From Lachnospiraceae bacterium 3-1 (lineage in GTDB: Bacteria > Bacillota > Clostridia > Lachnospirales > Lachnospiraceae), in NCBI GenBank assembly GCA_000403255.2, contig KE159594.1, positions 310,001-374,000 on the forward strand: DNA of 64,000 bases, given 5' to 3'. Shown one piece after another: positions 59,211 through 64,000 of this stretch (position 1 is its first letter; each line of letters begins with the position of its first letter). A program made the translations under genes and the position numbers. Under the pieces are notes generated by a model. That model worked only from the letters and a program-made list of their open reading frames with translations, searched no databases and was not told the DNA's origin.

Positions 59211-60155
59211 CTAGTGTAGTGTATCATTGATATTTAGCTTATCTGTCACCTCTATTATGAGGTGGCAGACGAAATTATTGGATAAAGTGATATCAGCTTT
59301 TCTTTGGCATCTCCCGTTTGGAAATGCCACCGTATTTTAGCTTCATCACGATTGCGCTCTGTTTCCCATGCAGACAGTTCGTTTTTTAGCCTGGCGATTG
59401 TATCTATACGACGTGATAGGCATTGTCGTGTCATTACATTAAGTTCAATTTCAGCCATGTCAAGCCAGCTCCCATGCCTGGGCGTGTAATGGATTTCCAG
59501 ACGCTTTATAATCCTCCTCGCTTCCTCTGGCGGAAACGCTTTGTAAAGGGATGCGGCTTTATGAGTATTCCGATTATCCATGACCAGAATGATCTTTTCG
59601 GCATCCGGGAACATCACATCTGATAAATATTTGATTTCCTGCGCCCAGTCAATGGCAGTGCGGTGCTCATGGACGCTCACATGATGTTTTCCTCCAAGTG
59701 GTTCCACGAAAGCAAATATACTGCAGGTGCCGGGCTGCATGCGATTTCGATCATGCGGGCTTCTGCGCGCCCATCGAATTTCCGTCGCGCCTGGTCAGAG
59801 TTAACATTGCGGTTGAGTGAAGTGATGCCTTCAATCCCTTTTTCAGAATAAAGTTTCACTGTATTGGTAACTGTCGCCATACAGACACAGTTTGTTTTAG
59901 CAGACTGTTCATGAGTAAGAATTTTGCCATGTGCCTCATCCAGATCAATGATAATCTGGCATCTGTTGCGGACAGTTTTTGTTGTTTTCTTTTTACGCAT
60001 AACGGATTTGAGTATTTTAAGTTCGTCATCCGTTAATGAGATTTTGTATTTTTTAGGTCTTGCCATAGGAATCACCGCCGTTTCTTTTAGTATATCACGA
60101 AACGACTTGGCAAACCAGCAATATTTAACTATTTATTAATGATACAGTACACTAG
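59211..60155 (-). mobile_element. IS630-family element, internally deleted
   Basis: CTAGTGTAGTGTATCAT (59211) and ATGATACAGTACACTAG (to 60155) are terminal inverted repeats with one mismatch. TA at each outer end fits the family's TA target duplication. It lies inside the small gene 59,047-60,167. Confidence 0.88.
59255..60066 (-). pseudogene. IS630 transposase with internal deletion and frameshift
   Basis: The N-terminal half (from MARPKKYKISL) has helix-turn-helix segments to RAEARMIEIACSP, then leaves frame. The C-terminal half (from 59740) has CSIFAFVEPLGGKHHV, VMDNRNTHKAAS and WLDMAEIELNVM, with two catalytic acids. About 100 residues including the first catalytic Asp are missing. Confidence 0.88.
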
Positions 60156-60283
60156 TGTATTCTTCATTTAGATTCCCTCGTTTCGGCTGTTTCCTATTAC
60201 TTCGACAGAAAACCGTTTCTGTTAAAGCAAACGCACCCACCGAATGATACCATAGAAAGTTTCTGACATACACTTTTTCTCCC

Positions 60284-61051
60284 TTATAAGCGGACATCAA
60301 CATGGGTATAAACTGACGCTTGTGCTGTTGCAGCTTCTGGAACGGCTGTTTCAACGGGCTGTACTTTTTCTCCGTTTGTACCACTTTCCGCTGCCTTTTC
60401 GGCTGTGTTTTCTGCCTGGTCTGTTTTTTCTTCTTTTGCCCCGGATGCCTTATTGTCGTTACGCTCTGCCACGGCAGCTTCTTCCACAGCCTTATTTGCC
60501 TCTGCCAGCGTATTCATCTGCGATGCAGTAGCCGTCTGTGCTTTCTGTGTCACATCTGCAAGCTCCTCTTTCTTCTTTGTTACATCAGAGCCATGATTAT
60601 TTTTGATTTCGGATTCCAATACGCCTGCTCTGCCCTCCATGCTGGTTGCCACGCTGCCCTGCACCTTTGCCTGCTTGATGGATGTGTCCGCAGAAATCAT
60701 TGCCGTCATGCTTGCTTGGGAAAGTCCGGCGCTTTTACTGCCTGACTTTCCTCCCTTTGTTCCGCCCAGCATATCATCCATAGATGTTCCCTTTGCCTGC
60801 TGTTTTTCTTTTCGCTGTTCCATCTGATGCTGCCTTAACTGCATATTCAGGTCACTAATCTGCTGTTGTATCTCCTGACGCTTTTTCATCTTTTCCTCTA
60901 ATGTCATTTCCTCATTAGAAGAAAGTTCCTGCAACTGCTTCTGTGCGTTGGCAATCTGGTTCTGGATATTCCGGCTGTATGAGTCTGTTGCCTGATTCAT
61001 TCCCATCTGCCCCATCTGTGTATTTGCTCCACTGATACCATTAATTTTCAT
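60284..61051 (-). CDS. FlxA-like coiled-coil protein
   Basis: 255 residues starting MKINGISGAN, with a coiled coil (about 25-90; NEEMTLEEKMKKRQEIQQQI) typical of FlxA-like proteins, then an Ala/Lys/Glu-rich low-complexity tail. It has no signal peptide. Function unknown; FlxA was named from flagellar regulons. RBS AAGGAGGACAAGTACA. It follows the two-component genes on the same strand. Confidence 0.75.
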   Translation of the reverse strand: MKINGISGANTQMGQMGMNQATDSYSRNIQNQIANAQKQLQELSSNEEMTLEEKMKKRQEIQQQISDLNMQLRQHQMEQRKEKQQAKGTSMDDMLGGTKGGKSGSKSAGLSQASMTAMISADTSIKQAKVQGSVATSMEGRAGVLESEIKNNHGSDVTKKKEELADVTQKAQTATASQMNTLAEANKAVEEAAVAERNDNKASGAKEEKTDQAENTAEKAAESGTNGEKVQPVETAVPEAATAQASVYTHVDVRL

Positions 61052-61189
61052 TGTACTTGTCCTCCTTCAAAAATATTTTGAAAGCCGTTTCACATATGAA
61101 AAAATCCTGCTCTCTATCAATTTTATCGGGATATCATTTGTATGGATAAAGCGCCATATTGTGAACCACCCTCATTCCGTTGTGAACCC

Positions 61190-62533
61190 TTACACAATCT
61201 GAAGCATAATCCCTACCGTAACCTCATTCCTATTTTGTTCAAATAACAGATCCCCCTTATACTTCTTAGCCACCCTAAGCATATTCTTTAAACCGATTCC
61301 ATGGCCGCCGCTTTTTTTTGTCGTGTATGGAAGTCCGTCTGCCAGGTTGATAGAAAGTTTCCCTTCAAAGCTGTTGCTGATAATCAGCATAAAAATACTG
61401 TTCTTGCGGAATGCTTGAATCCTGATATACGGATTTTTCCCATTTACCGACTCCATGCAGTTATTCAGCGCATTATACAAAATCACGCTGACATCAAAGG
61501 CATCCAGTTTTGTATTTTCTGGATAACGGAAGTCGCTTTCAAATCGGATTCCACGCATCTGAGCCTCTTTTTTCTTTTCTAAAAGAATCATATCCATAAT
61601 CGGATTTCCTGTCCTAATCTCAGGTGCAAGTTCCTGCCATTCTATTTTCAGTCTCTCAAGATATGCCGAAGCCTCGGCAGTATTTTCCGTTCCCGTCAAA
61701 CTCTCTATCATCTGGATATGGTTTCCCATGTCATGGCGCAAGGAACGGATATCTCCATACAGCTTTTCAATCCCCTTGATATGCGTTTTTATATTATTTA
61801 TCTGGCTTTCCAAAAGTTCATGTCCGGACTGTTCTTCCTGTGAAGTTTTCCAATTCTGGAAGATAATAATTGTCACAAGGATTGCCATTACGGATATCAG
61901 ATAGTATAAAAAACAAAGTACATCATAAAATCCCGTCATTTCAGATTTAATCTGGTAAAAATGGAATATTGCATAACCGGCTATCCCTGACAAGGAAGGC
62001 ACCGTCAGCATCACAAGTTCCCTTCTTTCCATATATCTGTCCTTGCTTTCATACGCCCTGTTGACTGCCTGGATAGATAATAGCAGAAGCAAAAAACTAA
62101 ACAGTATGCCCAAAATTCTTACTGCCACATACAATCCGTAATGCAGCCATAACCTCGATGCTATCTGCGGGTTTAAAAGAACAATATCAAAAAAATGGTC
62201 TATAATTCCTGCCATAGAAGCGGATAGCCAACGCAGTGAAAAAAAATTAATAGACAAGAATATCTTTTGGTTGATATTGCGCCTGTCCTCTGCGCACATC
62301 ACGGCAAATGCTGCTAATGTACCAATAAAATATGCAAGGATATTGTCTATCTGGGGCGGCATGATATATAAGACCGCCATCGTCACACCATACACTGTGC
62401 CTGCCTTAATCCCTTTGCTTCTGCCCAGCATATACGGCGATACAAATATTCCAAGGCATATGCCCGCAACACCAAGCTGCACAATAATTGATACATAAGA
62501 CGTAATATCCCAACATAATTCTACCAGACTCAC
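61190..62533 (-). CDS. GHKL-type sensor histidine kinase (AgrC-like)
   Basis: 447 residues with about six N-terminal membrane helices (to about 230), a helical dimerisation region with RSLRHDMGNH (phospho-acceptor His), NALNNCMESV (N box) and GGHGIGLKNM (G box). Such kinases often sense peptides. It overlaps the regulator gene by 4 bases. No pro-peptide gene (AgrD-like) was found nearby. Confidence 0.92.
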   Translation of the reverse strand: MSLVELCWDITSYVSIIVQLGVAGICLGIFVSPYMLGRSKGIKAGTVYGVTMAVLYIMPPQIDNILAYFIGTLAAFAVMCAEDRRNINQKIFLSINFFSLRWLSASMAGIIDHFFDIVLLNPQIASRLWLHYGLYVAVRILGILFSFLLLLLSIQAVNRAYESKDRYMERRELVMLTVPSLSGIAGYAIFHFYQIKSEMTGFYDVLCFLYYLISVMAILVTIIIFQNWKTSQEEQSGHELLESQINNIKTHIKGIEKLYGDIRSLRHDMGNHIQMIESLTGTENTAEASAYLERLKIEWQELAPEIRTGNPIMDMILLEKKKEAQMRGIRFESDFRYPENTKLDAFDVSVILYNALNNCMESVNGKNPYIRIQAFRKNSIFMLIISNSFEGKLSINLADGLPYTTKKSGGHGIGLKNMLRVAKKYKGDLLFEQNRNEVTVGIMLQIV

Positions 62534-63303
62534 CTAATCTCCCTTCCTTTCCTCTGGTTATATTTCAGATACTGCTTCACAAATTTCGGATAATTCTGCT
62601 TTGCAATCAACGCTGTCCCGTTTTTCATAACAGCAGATACAGCATCATACCTCAGCACATACTTAAAATGAATCAGATATGACCTGTGTGGTCTGAAAAA
62701 ATCCTCTCCAACTTTTTTCTCCAAATCGGACAGTTTCCCATAATATTCTGTATCGCCGTTTACGGTATGAATGATGACTTTACGGTTGAACACTTCCGCA
62801 TAGATAATATCCTTAAACAGTATTTTTGTATGGACTCCCCCTGCCTGTATCATCATGTAGTCTCCATCATCCCCATCTCTTCCCTTATTCCTGCTTGCGA
62901 TTTCCAACAGCGCATTTCCAAAGACCTCATCGAATTTATCATCAGATAAAGGCTTGACCAGATAATGAAACGCCCCTACGTCAAATGCCTGAAAGACATA
63001 TTCCGGAGCCGCTGTAATAAATATGATGAGTGCATCCTTCTGCTGCTTGCGGAAAAGCCTTGCCGTCTCCATACCGTCCAGCTCTGGCATCTGTATGTCC
63101 AGAAATAAAATGTCCGCCTGCGTATTGCCTTCCAACAGCTCCCTGCCAGAAGAAAACTGTTCTATTACCGCAGAAGGGAGCATATTCTTTACTTTTTCCT
63201 CCAACAGTTCAAACATAAATGCCTCGTCATCGCAGATTGCCACACAAACGGCATCTCTTACGGATCGCACATCAGCATCTGTCTGATCAATAAAGTTCTC
63301 CAT
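62530..63303 (-). CDS. LytTR-family response regulator
   Basis: 257 residues: receiver domain with CDDE (acid pair), LFLDIQMPELDG (phosphorylated Asp) and FHYLVKPLSDDKF, then a LytTR DNA-binding domain with FKDIIYAEVFNRKVIIHT and FRPHRSYLIHF. RBS ATAAAGGAGATGTGAACCT. It forms a pair with the kinase. Confidence 0.94.
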   Translation of the reverse strand: MENFIDQTDADVRSVRDAVCVAICDDEAFMFELLEEKVKNMLPSAVIEQFSSGRELLEGNTQADILFLDIQMPELDGMETARLFRKQQKDALIIFITAAPEYVFQAFDVGAFHYLVKPLSDDKFDEVFGNALLEIASRNKGRDGDDGDYMMIQAGGVHTKILFKDIIYAEVFNRKVIIHTVNGDTEYYGKLSDLEKKVGEDFFRPHRSYLIHFKYVLRYDAVSAVMKNGTALIAKQNYPKFVKQYLKYNQRKGREIR

Positions 63304-63854
63304 AGGTTCACATCTCCTTTATGTAAATTTCCTGCAATCAATGCCAGTTGACAAAAACAACATTGCTTATATTATATCGTAAAAACTGCTTTTTTCTGAT
63401 ATGGCAAGTTGCAAACAGACCTTGTTTTGTTGTAAAAGTATTTTTCTCGGCAATCCTGCCGATTCGCCACACAAGACTACCCTTATCATTTCAAAATAGG
63501 GGGGATTTTACACTCCGCTCTTCATTCTGTTTCAGCCGTTGCGAAACAAGTACTATCAATACTTAGCAGCTCCCAAGGCAGTACATAGCCGATATCGCGA
63601 TAGGGTAACCGCCGTGTAAGCATATTAACTCTAATTCCCCCGTTTTCCAACTTATTATTTTCTGAACCACTATAAAAATATGTGATAAATTTGAAATGTA
63701 AAGAAATGAATTGTGAAAATAAGATATGAGAAAAAAGATTGCCGAAATGGTATCATTTTGGACAAATGTTTTACAAAAATCTGTTAATATACATAGAGAT
63801 AATCTTCCGTTCTTCTCTTCTAATATTTTTATTGTATATTCTGCAAGGGCAACT
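63304..63854. other. Upstream region of the two-component operon; no gene
   Basis: 551 bases. A minus-strand TATAAT lies at about 63,372-63,377, with a poor -35 box, a possible promoter for the regulator gene. The frame 63563-63937 runs through the palindromic repeat and lacks a good RBS, so it is not annotated. Confidence 0.4.
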
Positions 63855-63901
63855 ATTACTCCAGCGGTTAAATATCGACAAATTTTAACCGCTGGAGTAA
63901 T
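63855..63901. repeat. 47-bp palindromic repeat, TACTCC...TAAATATC family, copy 3 (shortest)
   Basis: ATTACTCCAGCGGTTAAA pairs with TTTAACCGCTGGAGTAAT around a short TATCGACAAA-type centre. It keeps the terminal sequence of copies 1 and 2 but almost no interior. The compensating A/T pair in CCAGC/GCTGG maintains the stem. Confidence 0.85.
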
Positions 63902-64000
63902 AAATAATAAGTCACATTTATTATTTCGCAAAATCATACTTTTTTAGATTTCTAGATTTTTTATAGTGAAACTATATCAAACTGCGATTTTCCATATATA

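Larger units (their letters stand above)
59047..60167 (-). pseudogene. 59-residue hypothetical protein split by an IS630-type element
   Basis: ATG at 60167 (RBS GAGGGAATCTAA) reads MKNT. The frame is cut by the IS and resumes at 59214 with LEEVKKVLPEQPWTKGVHF, VAEKMGISPKTSAIAIGELM and a charged end, then TGA at 59047. Joined at the duplicated TA the frame is perfect. The product looks like a small winged-helix or DNA-binding protein. Family not recognised. Confidence 0.75.

Noticed and set aside
59261-59273. GTGGCAGACGAA, identical to part of the attachment core
   Set aside because: It lies within the end of the IS630 transposase and lacks the LMW-PTP start and the shared flanking block, so it is probably chance.
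63563-63937. 124-residue minus-strand frame
   Set aside because: It runs through the short palindromic repeat, has no convincing RBS and no known motifs.

Overview
The window looks like a chromosome segment of a Gram-positive Clostridia, most likely Lachnospiraceae. Supporting signs are AGGAGG-type ribosome binding sites before almost every gene, a T-box leader ahead of aspS-gatCAB, a BspA-type leucine-rich surface protein, an L,D-transpeptidase with a repeat tail, GHKL/LytTR signalling, and many decayed insertion sequences of the kinds common in gut clostridia. The genus call is inference. No rRNA genes and no CRISPR array were seen.

Bases 1 to about 43,200 are mostly ordinary core genome. 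In order they hold a cheC fragment; a frameshifted BspA-like surface protein; a pantothenate/CoA operon on the minus strand (DUF2520 protein, panB, panC, panD, coaBC); a 701-bp imperfect palindrome beside a broken Uma2 gene; serS and two ABC transporter operons, one of them a MacB-like system with two different HlyD-type adaptors; a chemoreceptor; glyA; hisC with DUF368 and DUF1294 membrane proteins; an aminotransferase; a GH53 protein lacking its usual acid/base glutamate; the L,D-transpeptidase; tRNA-Pro(GGG); a MATE exporter; the T-box aspS-gatC-gatA-gatB operon; cysK and neighbours; an ECF sigma/anti-sigma pair whose sigma gene has an amber codon at position 5; a gamma-carbonic-anhydrase-like protein; and a low-molecular-weight tyrosine phosphatase (LMW-PTP).

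From about 43,200 to 60,200 the sequence is an accessory zone. The first codons of the LMW-PTP gene are repeated at about 51,984 and 54,575, each time followed by a shared block of roughly 200 bp. This is what is expected if mobile elements with a tyrosine recombinase integrated one after another into the 5' end of that gene. A recombinase fragment (52,916-53,449) lies between two of the copies. The elements have decayed: remnants of a HEPN-type defence gene, Rpn nucleases, a helicase, RadC and an XRE regulator remain, with five insertion sequences whose transposases are all internally deleted. Apparently intact are a HigBA module (53,668-54,308) and a complete type III toxin-antitoxin locus (56,575-57,219). 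The latter has a promoter, two tandem 37-38 nt RNA repeats, a terminator and a ToxN/AbiQ-family toxin.

The right end holds a FlxA-like coiled-coil protein and a GHKL histidine kinase/LytTR regulator pair. Short palindromes with TACTCCRGCGGTTAAATATC-type ends occur three times (21,128; 51,519; 63,855) as 161-, 73- and 47-bp versions, which suggests a small non-autonomous repeat that shrinks by internal deletion.
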